DNA of 63,682 nucleotides from CAZGLR01 sp964526635. Lineage in GTDB: Bacteria; Zixibacteria; MSB-5A5; GN15; JAAZOE01. This document shows positions 43,709 through 51,876 of the stretch, in pieces; position 1 is the stretch's first letter; every line of letters begins with the position of its first letter. The notes below the pieces were generated by a model, which worked only from the letters and a program-made list of their open reading frames with translations, did not search any database and was not told where the DNA came from. The translations under genes and the position numbers were made by a program. The stretch spans positions 1 through 63,682 of the forward strand of contig CAZGLR010000005.1 in the NCBI GenBank assembly GCA_964526635.1, written 5' to 3'.

Positions 43709-45487
43709 TTACATCGCCTCCAGCTGATCTTCCATAAGCTGTTTCTGATAGAGGCGGGCGTAGGGGCCGGCGGCTTCAAGAAGCTTAGCGTGCGTGCCCT
43801 GTTCGGCAATGCGGCCGTCTTCGAGGTATACGATCAAATCGCAGGCTTTGATACTGGCCACTCGATGCGAGATAACGATCGACGTACGGCCGGAAAGTAC
43901 CTGCTGCAAATTGGCAAAAATCTGTGCTTCGGTTTCGGTATCGACCGATGAGGTGGCGTCGTCGAGAATGAGTATGGCCGGATCGCGCATGATAGCGCGA
44001 GCCAGCGCGGTGCGCTGTTTCTGACCACCCGACAGCGTCAGGCCGCGTTCACCCAGTTCAGTCTCATATTTTTTGGGAAACGCATCAATATCATCGTGGA
44101 GTGCCGATAACTTGGCCGCCTGCAGCACCATGTCGCTGGGAACGCCATCGGTTTCAAGATTAATATTGGCTTCCAGCGTATCGGAAAACAAAAATGTCTC
44201 CTGCGGCACGAATCCGACGGCCTTACGCAGCTTGTCCAGAGGCCAGAGATTGATGTCGATATCATCGATGAAGACAGTGCCATTGGGGACCGGATACAAA
44301 CGCGGGATAATCGAGACCAGCGAGGTCTTCCCTGATCCGGTCGGCCCGATAATACCAACCCGGGTTCCGGGTTCGATGGTCAGATTTATATCATGCAGCA
44401 CTGGTCCGCTGCTGTGCTGATTGCCGTTGACCGCGGGATATTCAAACGTCAGGGTGCGAAACTCTATTTTGCCCGTTACTGTGTCCGCGCTTTCAGCGGG
44501 CTGCGACGGCGGTACGATTTTCGGATCAGTATTGAGGATCTTGTTGATGCGATCCAGCGAGGCTGTTCCCCTCTGATAAAGTGAGACAACCCAGCCGAGA
44601 GCCATCATCGGCCAGACCAGCCAGCCCATATAGCCGAAGAAGGCCACCAGGGTACCCAGTGAAATAGTGCCATTGGCCACTTCACGGCCGCCGACAAAGA
44701 GAATCACCAGGCTGGTTGATCCGGCAATCATGAACATCATCGGCTGAAAAAGACCGATCACGCGGGCCATGCGCAGATTAAGATCGGCATAATGGCGTGA
44801 AACGCCGGAGAAATTCTCGATTTCGCTTTCTTCACGGCGATAGGCTTTGATAACACGAATCCCGGAAAGATTTTCCTGTACTCGGGTAGTCAAATATGAA
44901 AAATGCTCCTGAATCGCCAGAAACCGTTTGTGGACAAGCTGCCCTATACGATTGACCGCCAGTGGCAGGATAACCAGAGGCAGCAAAATAAACAGGGTAA
45001 GATTGGGCGAAAGCGTGATCATGAAAGCCATAGCGATCGTGACTGAGATAAACGTGTTGATGATATGCATGATCCCGGGGCCGATCATCATGCGGACAGC
45101 CTCGACGTCATTGGTGGCATGGGCCATCAAATCGCCGGTTTTCATGTTGTGGTAATAGGTCTGATCGAGCGACAGGAATTTGTCGAAGAGGGTGTTGCGA
45201 ATATCGTATTCCGCTTTGCGCGACGCCCAGATAATCGTTCGTCGCATCCCGAAACGAAAAATTCCCCCGGCAACCGACAATATGACCATATACAGGCACA
45301 ATTTGCCGACATACGCCATCGACTGACCCTGTTCGACCACCTCGAAAGCCAGTTTGACCAGATACGGCACAATCAGCACGAGGCCATTGGCCAGAATGGT
45401 CATTCCGGTACCAACAACAAAATACCCGAGGTACTTGCGAAGGATAGGAATCAGATGTGAGAAACGTCCGGGTGTTTTATTGGCCAT
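43709..45487 (-). CDS. ABC exporter half-transporter, degenerate Walker-B subunit
   Basis: A 592-residue half transporter with six membrane helices and an ATPase domain. Walker A GPTGSGKTSL, Q-loop FVPQETFLF, a canonical signature LSGGQKQR and the switch His in VISHRVASI are intact. Walker B is ILILDDATSSVD, so the catalytic Glu is replaced by Asp. This is the mark of the degenerate site in heterodimeric exporters. The ATG at 45487 lies inside the end of the preceding lipoprotein gene, so the three genes are tightly coupled. Confidence 0.93.
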   Translation of the reverse strand: MANKTPGRFSHLIPILRKYLGYFVVGTGMTILANGLVLIVPYLVKLAFEVVEQGQSMAYVGKLCLYMVILSVAGGIFRFGMRRTIIWASRKAEYDIRNTLFDKFLSLDQTYYHNMKTGDLMAHATNDVEAVRMMIGPGIMHIINTFISVTIAMAFMITLSPNLTLFILLPLVILPLAVNRIGQLVHKRFLAIQEHFSYLTTRVQENLSGIRVIKAYRREESEIENFSGVSRHYADLNLRMARVIGLFQPMMFMIAGSTSLVILFVGGREVANGTISLGTLVAFFGYMGWLVWPMMALGWVVSLYQRGTASLDRINKILNTDPKIVPPSQPAESADTVTGKIEFRTLTFEYPAVNGNQHSSGPVLHDINLTIEPGTRVGIIGPTGSGKTSLVSIIPRLYPVPNGTVFIDDIDINLWPLDKLRKAVGFVPQETFLFSDTLEANINLETDGVPSDMVLQAAKLSALHDDIDAFPKKYETELGERGLTLSGGQKQRTALARAIMRDPAILILDDATSSVDTETEAQIFANLQQVLSGRTSIVISHRVASIKACDLIVYLEDGRIAEQGTHAKLLEAAGPYARLYQKQLMEDQLEAM

Positions 45488-47717
45488 GTCCAAAGTTCAA
45501 CAGGTTTGCCAGAAAATGAACAGCTTCAATATTTAAATCCGCGGCCATATCAAGAAGCGGGAGACCGCAATAGATAATATGACCCTCACCAATCTGTGCA
45601 ACCCGTAAATAGCTGCCAAGTTCCCCGGCCCTCAGAATTTCCGCCCCGCCGCCCATAATTGCCGGCCAGCCGCCGCCATAGGCATCCATGCGGGACAAAA
45701 GGGGATGCAGTTTAATATCATACGGCTCACGCAGCAGCGCATGATCCTTGCCGTCATTGGCCGCCGGCTGATCGGTCACCTGGCGGGAAACATACATGTG
45801 AAACGGCAACGCGGTTGAGGGCCAGCCAAAGGCCTGCCCGAAGATGATAACATCGCCGCCGTTTTCAACAAATTCATGAATGCGGTCTCCGCTGCTGCGG
45901 AGAACGTCATAATACTCTGTCGCTTCCGGCCCAAAAACAATGACGTCGAAGGCATCGAGGGCGGCCCGGGCCATACCCCGCCGCGTCAAGGGCTCAAAAG
46001 AAACGCGGGCCATGCGGAGGAAATCCTCCAGCTTACCGGCATCATCGGGAATGAAAGCAATATCGCGGGTATCGGGGACTTCACAGCGGACAATTCGGAC
46101 ATCCGCCGATGCGGTCGCGACTTCCTGCCCGCCGACCTCGAGTGTGGCTCGGACAGTTTTGAGATCATAGCCCATGGAGCGCCCCGCGGCCAGGTAGATA
46201 TTGCGGTATTTTCGGGTCGTTCCCTGCGGCATAAAGACGCTCTTGTTGTAGCTGCCGACCACGATACCATCGGGCGTATGAATCGTCAGGGTGCCATCGA
46301 GTTCGCTGCCGTATGGTTTGGTGATTTTAATCTGCCAGTCAAACGGTTGCGCCAGGGCGGTTTTGGGATCGTCGGTAAATGGCGCCAGGATGGCATAACC
46401 CGGCAAAAACTCGAGGTTCAGCATTTCATCGGAGAATTCCCGGTAGGGAACGAACAATTCAAGTGCCAGGCCCTCGACCACCGCCTCGATCGAGAACAAC
46501 AACGAATCACCGGTGGCCTCACGGACATCGAGTTGACCGAGATCGATAGCATATTCGCGATAAAATCTTTGATGCGGCTCGATAATTTTCGAGATTGAAT
46601 CGACGACGATCGGCGGCTGATTATCGCGATTGAGGCGGAAATATGATAATTCCACCGGTCGCGGTCCGAAGACTTCAATATCGAGAGTGAGTTTGGCGCT
46701 GCTGCCAAAGGGCGTCTTGCGCCGTTCGATATTACCCAGCCAGCGAACGCCTATCGCTTCGGCCACAGCCAGGTAGGCCTTATGATGTATCCGCTGTGCC
46801 CAGGCTTCTATGCGCGACATTTCGATCCCGCCGAGACCGCGGCGGATTATTCCCATGATTTCATTGAATTCGCGATACGCCGATCCGATCAATTGAAGCT
46901 GCTCAGAGCGCCCTGAGCGCAGCTTGTATGCCGCCCTCAGATAGGAGCGGTATCGGGCCAGCCGGGCGAGCAAGTTTTTCTGCTCCGGACCATCAAAAAG
47001 GCGAGCGGATATAATATCAGGCAGCCGGAAGGTATCGAAATCGGGGATAAAATCTATTGGCGGCGTGCCCTGAGGGAGGGCCTCTACCGGATAATACCAG
47101 CGGAAACGTTGCGGCGAATATGTTGTTTTCTCTACACCGAACAGTTCTTTGGATACAGCAGTAAGTCGTTTCCTGTATTCATGATACAATTCAGCATCGT
47201 TGAGAATAACGCCGGCGCCCTGATCTGCGGGGCCCGCGATAAAAATCTGCCGCAGATGAGCCAGAGCCAGTGTGTCATTCCGCGAGGCCACCTGCAACAA
47301 CCGGGCGAAACCAACCAACTGGGCCGAATCAGACGATGACTTCGAGGCAATGATCGCGATATCCGGATAAATGCCATCGAACACCACTTCGATCAGTGAA
47401 TCGACGAAGCTGGAATCATCCATATCCGTTCCACGCCCGATTTCCAGCAAGTGAAATTGATTGTCTTCGCTGTCGGCGATGGAATATCCAAATACCGGTG
47501 CGGGATGGACGCGAGCGATGGTTATGTCGGCGCCATGAATGTGATTGAGATACAGAAGCGCTGTCCAGGGGATATTGTCGATATCCTCAACCGGGCAGAT
47601 AATCCTGATATCGGATTGGGCGGCATGGATTTTCTGCTGAAGATCGGCGGCTCCGATGATTCCGGGACATCCGGTCAGGAGGAAAACCATGAGCAAACAT
47701 CGTATCATCGTCTTCAT
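45477..47717 (-). CDS. predicted lipoprotein of unknown function with C-terminal amidotransferase-like domain
   Basis: A 746-residue exported protein starting MKTMIRCLLMVFLLTG with Cys17 in a lipobox (LLTGC). An earlier in-frame start would bury the signal peptide. Residues about 20-180 show Rossmann-like strands (IRIICPVEDIDNIPWTALLY, YPDIAIIASKSSSDSAQLVG). Beta-rich domains fill the middle (KTPFGSSAKLTLDIEVFGPR). The C-terminal 180 residues resemble a class-I glutamine amidotransferase-like fold (AFDVIVFGPEATEYYDVLRS, FVENGGDVIIFGQAF) without an obvious catalytic triad. It precedes the ABC exporter in one operon, so it may act in the same envelope pathway. Confidence 0.75.
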   Translation of the reverse strand: MKTMIRCLLMVFLLTGCPGIIGAADLQQKIHAAQSDIRIICPVEDIDNIPWTALLYLNHIHGADITIARVHPAPVFGYSIADSEDNQFHLLEIGRGTDMDDSSFVDSLIEVVFDGIYPDIAIIASKSSSDSAQLVGFARLLQVASRNDTLALAHLRQIFIAGPADQGAGVILNDAELYHEYRKRLTAVSKELFGVEKTTYSPQRFRWYYPVEALPQGTPPIDFIPDFDTFRLPDIISARLFDGPEQKNLLARLARYRSYLRAAYKLRSGRSEQLQLIGSAYREFNEIMGIIRRGLGGIEMSRIEAWAQRIHHKAYLAVAEAIGVRWLGNIERRKTPFGSSAKLTLDIEVFGPRPVELSYFRLNRDNQPPIVVDSISKIIEPHQRFYREYAIDLGQLDVREATGDSLLFSIEAVVEGLALELFVPYREFSDEMLNLEFLPGYAILAPFTDDPKTALAQPFDWQIKITKPYGSELDGTLTIHTPDGIVVGSYNKSVFMPQGTTRKYRNIYLAAGRSMGYDLKTVRATLEVGGQEVATASADVRIVRCEVPDTRDIAFIPDDAGKLEDFLRMARVSFEPLTRRGMARAALDAFDVIVFGPEATEYYDVLRSSGDRIHEFVENGGDVIIFGQAFGWPSTALPFHMYVSRQVTDQPAANDGKDHALLREPYDIKLHPLLSRMDAYGGGWPAIMGGGAEILRAGELGSYLRVAQIGEGHIIYCGLPLLDMAADLNIEAVHFLANLLNFGHGQ

Positions 47718-47726
47718 CTTGCGACC

Positions 47727-47755
47727 AGTATATCGGTTTGGAATTTTTAAGTCAA
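47727..47755 (-). promoter_or_regulatory. sigma-70-type promoter of the lipoprotein-ABC operon
   Basis: On the minus strand TTGACT (47755-47750) and TATACT (47732-47727) are exactly 17 bp apart. The -10 ends only 10 bp before the ATG at 47717, so the transcript would have almost no leader. Confidence 0.65.
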
Positions 47756-47855
47756 TTTTCAAATTGGGCGGCTCGTACAGATTTATATTGCCCTTAAATT
47801 TGTGAGCCGATACATTGAACATCCACGCGACGAGCAGGCCAAAGAGGAGAAAGCT

Positions 47856-49151
47856 ATGTCAGATTTTCTGTATATCACTGGACGACAAATACTCGATTCA
47901 CGCGGCACCCCGACAGTTGAAGTCGATGTAATGCTTGACGATGGCAGTTTCGGTCGGGCAGCGGTGCCGTCGGGCGCCTCAACCGGTGCTCATGAAGCAG
48001 TGGAATTGCGCGATGGCGACGCCGGTAAGTACTTCGGCAAGGGCGTCACCAAAGCTGTGTACAATGTCAACAACATCATCGCCCCGGCCATTCTCGAGGC
48101 CGATCTCGATCCCTTTGATCAGGTACGACTCGATAATTTCCTGATCGCACTCGATAGCACTGAATCTAAATCCAAGCTGGGCGCCAATGCCGTCCTGGGC
48201 GTTTCATTGGCGACAGCCAAAGCATGTGCCGAGTCCTGCGGCCAGTACCTGTTTGAATATATCGGCGGCAGCAATGTAAAAACTCTCCCGGTTCCGATGA
48301 TGAACATCCTCAACGGCGGCAAGCATGCCGATAACAACGTCGATCTGCAGGAGTTCATGATTATGCCGGTCGGCGCCAATCAATTTTCCGAAGCGCTGCG
48401 CATGGGTGCGGAAATCTTCGGAACACTGAAAAAAGTCCTCAAGAGCAAAGGCTACAACACCGCTGTTGGCGATGAAGGCGGCTTCGCGCCTGATTTGAAA
48501 TCCAACGCCGAAGCACTGGAAGTGATCACCGAAGCGGTCGAGAAATCGGGATACAGATTGGGCGAAGAAATTCTATATGCTCTCGATCCGGCTTCGACCG
48601 AATTTTATGATACCGCGAAACAAAAATACGTGCTGGCCTCGGAAAATCGCGAACTGACTTCGGCCGAGATGATCGACTACTATGCCGACCTGGTCAAAAA
48701 GTACCCGATCATTTCTATTGAAGATGGCCTCGCTGAGGATGACTGGGATGGCTGGAAAATGATGACTCAAAAACTCGGTTCGAAAATCCAGATTGTCGGC
48801 GATGACCTCTTTGTTACCAATCCCCGACGGCTCGCCCGCGGTATCCAGGAAGGCTCGGCCAATTCGATTTTGATCAAACTCAACCAGATCGGGACGTTGA
48901 CCGAAACACTTGACACGATTGAACTGGCCAAGACAGCGTCGTTTACCGCAGTAGTATCACATCGCAGCGGCGAAACCGAAGACGCCACTATCGCCGATGT
49001 CGTGGTCGCAACCAGCGCCGGTCAGATTAAAACCGGATCCCTCTGCCGCAGCGACCGTATCGCCAAATACAATCAACTGCTGAGAATCGAGGAAATACTG
49101 GGCGACATGGCTGAATTTCGCGGCCGGGACGTCTTTTATAACATTAGGTAG
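47856..49151 (+). CDS. eno: enolase
   Basis: A 431-residue glycolytic enzyme converting 2-phosphoglycerate to phosphoenolpyruvate, of the usual length. Motifs are GRQILDSRGTPTVEVDV, AVPSGASTGAHEAVELRDG, GDEGGFAPDL, IISIEDGLAEDDWDGWKMMT, GDDLFVTNP, LIKLNQIGTLTET (catalytic lysine region) and VSHRSGETEDATIADV. The ATG at 47856 has GAGGAG upstream. An in-frame extension to 47802 lacks homology to known starts. Confidence 0.98.
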   Translation: MSDFLYITGRQILDSRGTPTVEVDVMLDDGSFGRAAVPSGASTGAHEAVELRDGDAGKYFGKGVTKAVYNVNNIIAPAILEADLDPFDQVRLDNFLIALDSTESKSKLGANAVLGVSLATAKACAESCGQYLFEYIGGSNVKTLPVPMMNILNGGKHADNNVDLQEFMIMPVGANQFSEALRMGAEIFGTLKKVLKSKGYNTAVGDEGGFAPDLKSNAEALEVITEAVEKSGYRLGEEILYALDPASTEFYDTAKQKYVLASENRELTSAEMIDYYADLVKKYPIISIEDGLAEDDWDGWKMMTQKLGSKIQIVGDDLFVTNPRRLARGIQEGSANSILIKLNQIGTLTETLDTIELAKTASFTAVVSHRSGETEDATIADVVVATSAGQIKTGSLCRSDRIAKYNQLLRIEEILGDMAEFRGRDVFYNIR

Positions 49152-49156
49152 GACTT

Positions 49157-49525
49157 GTGCCAAAACGGACTTCACCATCGGGACTGCGCAAAAAGGTAAC
49201 GCAGGATCTGATTCGCCGTCTGCGCGAATACGAGCACGGTCTGCGCGATAAGATGACCATGCTGATCGTCTCAGGTGTGGCCCTGTACCTGTTGTTTCTG
49301 TTTTGCGCCGGAGATTATGGCCTGGTCCGTATTTCGCGGCTGATCCAGCAGCGTAATCAACTCAACGAAGATTATCAATCGATTATCACGGAGGCGGCTG
49401 ATTATAAATACCGCCTCCGTCGGCTTCAGTCCGATCCGCATTTTATCGAATACATCGCCCGCACAAACTACGGGTATTCCCGCGACGGTGAGTTCATTTA
49501 CCGCCTGCCCTCGTCAAACCGGTAA
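49157..49525 (+). CDS. septum formation initiator, FtsB/DivIC family
   Basis: A 122-residue bitopic membrane protein: a basic cytoplasmic N-terminus, one transmembrane helix (about 35-55, LIVSGVALYLLFLFCAGDYG), then a periplasmic coiled coil (LIQQRNQLNEDYQSIITEAA). The C-terminal FIEYIARTNYGYSRDGEFIY is the family signature (D-x-x-xIExxAR-type). FtsB connects division proteins FtsL and FtsQ. The GTG start is 6 bp after eno, an arrangement (eno-ftsB) also known in E. coli. Confidence 0.88.
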   Translation: MPKRTSPSGLRKKVTQDLIRRLREYEHGLRDKMTMLIVSGVALYLLFLFCAGDYGLVRISRLIQQRNQLNEDYQSIITEAADYKYRLRRLQSDPHFIEYIARTNYGYSRDGEFIYRLPSSNR

Positions 49526-49533
49526 CAGTTCCC

Positions 49534-50343
49534 ATGGCCCTGCATAAAAGCGAAGGAATTATTCTTCACGCGGCCAACTGGTCGGAATCGTCGCAGATGC
49601 TGACCCTGTTGACCCCTGACCGGGGACGTCTTTCACTGTCGATGAAGGGTATCCGCAAACTCAGCGGCAAACGAGGTCGGCCGCTGCGTTTTGCCCGTCT
49701 GGAATTGACTTTTTACCTGCGCGAGGGGGCCGAAACCGGCAGTCTCAACGATGTCGAACCGATTGAGGTCTTTTTGTTCGAAAAGGATGGCCAACTCGGG
49801 CGGTTGACATTCGCGGCGGCGGCCCTGGAGTTGCTCAATGGTCTGACATCGGTACAGGAAGCCCAGAGCGCGGTATACCAGATATCGCTGTCGTTTCTGC
49901 GAATGGTCGACTCGATCGAGAAAAAGCGGTTGCCGGGGCTGTTTGCCGGCTATATATTGCGGCTTGTTTCGCTGGCGGGATTCCGGCCAAACCTGGTCGG
50001 GTGTACCGATTGCGGTCGGGTGGTGAGTGATGAGGTTGAGTCCGACGAGGACCTGCTGTTCAGTGCTGAGCGCGGGGGCATGGTGTGTCTTGCCTGCCGG
50101 GGTAACGCCCGAAGCGGGAACGGCATTGTGGAAATCACGGCGAAGCAGCATTTGAAATTCAGGCGGCTCATGGAATCATCACTGGGGGAAGCATCGCAGA
50201 TTTCCGTTTCTCTTGCCGACCTGCAGCGACTCATTGAGCTGGTTACGGAACTGCTGCGTTTTCATGCCGGCACGGTTCGACATCTTAAATCATTTGACTT
50301 TTTGGATAAGCTGACTCAGGCGGTCAAAACCTACGGAGGCTAA
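49534..50343 (+). CDS. recO: DNA repair protein RecO
   Basis: A 269-residue recombination mediator that loads RecA with RecF and RecR. The N-terminal OB-fold begins HKSEGIILHAANWSESSQML (usual start GIVL..xxYGExxxIV-like), followed by LTLLTPDRGRLSLSMKGIRK. A helical C-terminal domain carries a zinc knuckle CTDCG ... CLACRG. The stop is directly followed by the glyS GTG start, so the two are tightly coupled. Confidence 0.9.
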   Translation: MALHKSEGIILHAANWSESSQMLTLLTPDRGRLSLSMKGIRKLSGKRGRPLRFARLELTFYLREGAETGSLNDVEPIEVFLFEKDGQLGRLTFAAAALELLNGLTSVQEAQSAVYQISLSFLRMVDSIEKKRLPGLFAGYILRLVSLAGFRPNLVGCTDCGRVVSDEVESDEDLLFSAERGGMVCLACRGNARSGNGIVEITAKQHLKFRRLMESSLGEASQISVSLADLQRLIELVTELLRFHAGTVRHLKSFDFLDKLTQAVKTYGG

Positions 50344-51684
50344 GTGGCGAAGAACAAGACGGGCGACGACTTCATGGAGAAACTGGTGTCGTTGTGCAAA
50401 CGGCGCGGGTTTATTTTTCAGTCATCCGAAATCTACGGCGGCATTACCTCGTGCTGGGATTATGGTCCACTCGGCGCTGAACTCAAACGGAATATCAAGG
50501 ACTTCTGGTGGAAGGCGATGGTCCACAAGCGCGATGATATCGTCGGTCTCGATTCGGCAATTCTGATGCATCCGGAAGTATGGGTAACCTCCGGTCATGT
50601 TACCCAGTTCAACGATCCCATGATCGACTGTAAAACCTGTAAGGCCCGCTTCCGGGCCGATAAACTGGAAGAATCGCGCTGCCCCAACAAGCCCTCGAAA
50701 TCGCCCCTGGAATGCGGCGGCGAATTGACCGAAGCGCGACAGTTTAACCTGATGTTCAAAACCCACATGGGCCCGACTGAAGACAGTTCGTCGGTGATCT
50801 ACCTGCGTCCTGAGACCGCCCAGGGCATATATGTCAACTTCCTGAATGTACAGGGACCCTCGCGGCAGAAGATCCCCTTCGGTATCGCCCAGATCGGCAA
50901 GGCTTTTCGCAATGAAATCACACCGGGCAATTTTATCTTCCGGACCCGTGAGTTCGAACAGATGGAAATGCAGTTCTTTGTTTATCCCGGAGAAGATGAA
51001 CACTGGATGGATTACTGGCGTGAGAAACGCTGGCAATTTTATCTGGATCTGGGTATTCGTCCCGAAAAGCTGCGCTGGCATGAACATGGTCCCGATGAAC
51101 TGGCTCATTATGCCAAATCGGCCTTCGATATCGAATACGAATTTCCGTTCGGCTGGCATGAACTCGAGGGCGTTCACAACCGAACCGATTTCGATTTGTC
51201 GCGCCATGCCGAAGCCACCAAAAAAGATCTGCGGTACTGGGATGAGGCGAAGAAGGAAAAATACATCCCATACATAGTGGAAACTTCAGCCGGCTGCGAC
51301 CGAACGATCCTTATTTGCCTGACCGATGCCTATCAGGAAGAGGAAGTCAAGGGCGAGAAGCGGGTGGTTTTGAATCTGTCGCCGCGCATTGCGCCATATA
51401 AGGCGGCTATTTTTCCGCTGGTCAAAAAGGACGGTATGCCGGAAGTGGCCCGCAAGATTCATGACGAGTTATTGAAGAAATTCAAAGTCTTCTATGATGA
51501 ATCAGGCGCGGTCGGACGCCGTTATCGCCGTCAGGATGAAATCGGGACGCCATTCTGCTTTACCATCGACGGCCAGACGCTTGAGGATGAGACCGTGACC
51601 ATGCGCGACCGCGACAGCATGGAACAGACACGGCACAAGATTGCCGAGATTCATGATATTCTCGACAAGCGTGTCAACGGCTGA
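50344..51684 (+). CDS. glyS: glycyl-tRNA synthetase, dimeric type
   Basis: A 446-residue class II synthetase of the homodimeric (GlyQS/archaeal-eukaryotic) type. Motifs are FIFQSSEIYGGITSCWDYGP at the N-terminus, YLRPETAQGIYVNF, GIAQIGKAFRNEITPGNFIF, REFEQMEMQFFV, HELEGVHNRTDFDL and VETSAGCDRTILICL, with the C-terminal anticodon-binding domain. A zinc-type segment CKTCKARF ... RCPNKPSKSPLECGG is present in the insertion. The start is GTG, with CGGAGG five bases upstream. Confidence 0.97.
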   Translation: MAKNKTGDDFMEKLVSLCKRRGFIFQSSEIYGGITSCWDYGPLGAELKRNIKDFWWKAMVHKRDDIVGLDSAILMHPEVWVTSGHVTQFNDPMIDCKTCKARFRADKLEESRCPNKPSKSPLECGGELTEARQFNLMFKTHMGPTEDSSSVIYLRPETAQGIYVNFLNVQGPSRQKIPFGIAQIGKAFRNEITPGNFIFRTREFEQMEMQFFVYPGEDEHWMDYWREKRWQFYLDLGIRPEKLRWHEHGPDELAHYAKSAFDIEYEFPFGWHELEGVHNRTDFDLSRHAEATKKDLRYWDEAKKEKYIPYIVETSAGCDRTILICLTDAYQEEEVKGEKRVVLNLSPRIAPYKAAIFPLVKKDGMPEVARKIHDELLKKFKVFYDESGAVGRRYRRQDEIGTPFCFTIDGQTLEDETVTMRDRDSMEQTRHKIAEIHDILDKRVNG

Positions 51685-51709
51685 CATCAAATTTCACCAT
51701 ATACATATT

Positions 51710-51752
51710 ACACCGCCGGTTTCAGAATGCTCGAACCGGCGGTGTTCTTCTT
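51710..51752 (+). terminator. rho-independent terminator of the eno-ftsB-recO-glyS operon
   Basis: ACACCGCCGGTT (51710-51721) pairs perfectly with AACCGGCGGTGT (51734-51745) around a 12-nt loop, followed by the T-rich TCTTCTT. It begins 25 bp after the glyS stop. Confidence 0.85.
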
Positions 51753-51876
51753 ACATTCCTTCCAATAAAGCGTTTGTATAAAATGGCATCGTGGCTATAT
51801 TTTACCTGATAAAGCCCCGTAACCGTCTGTTTACATCACATGTTCCTCACCCGAACTGCAGGAGAAAGGCATTCCG

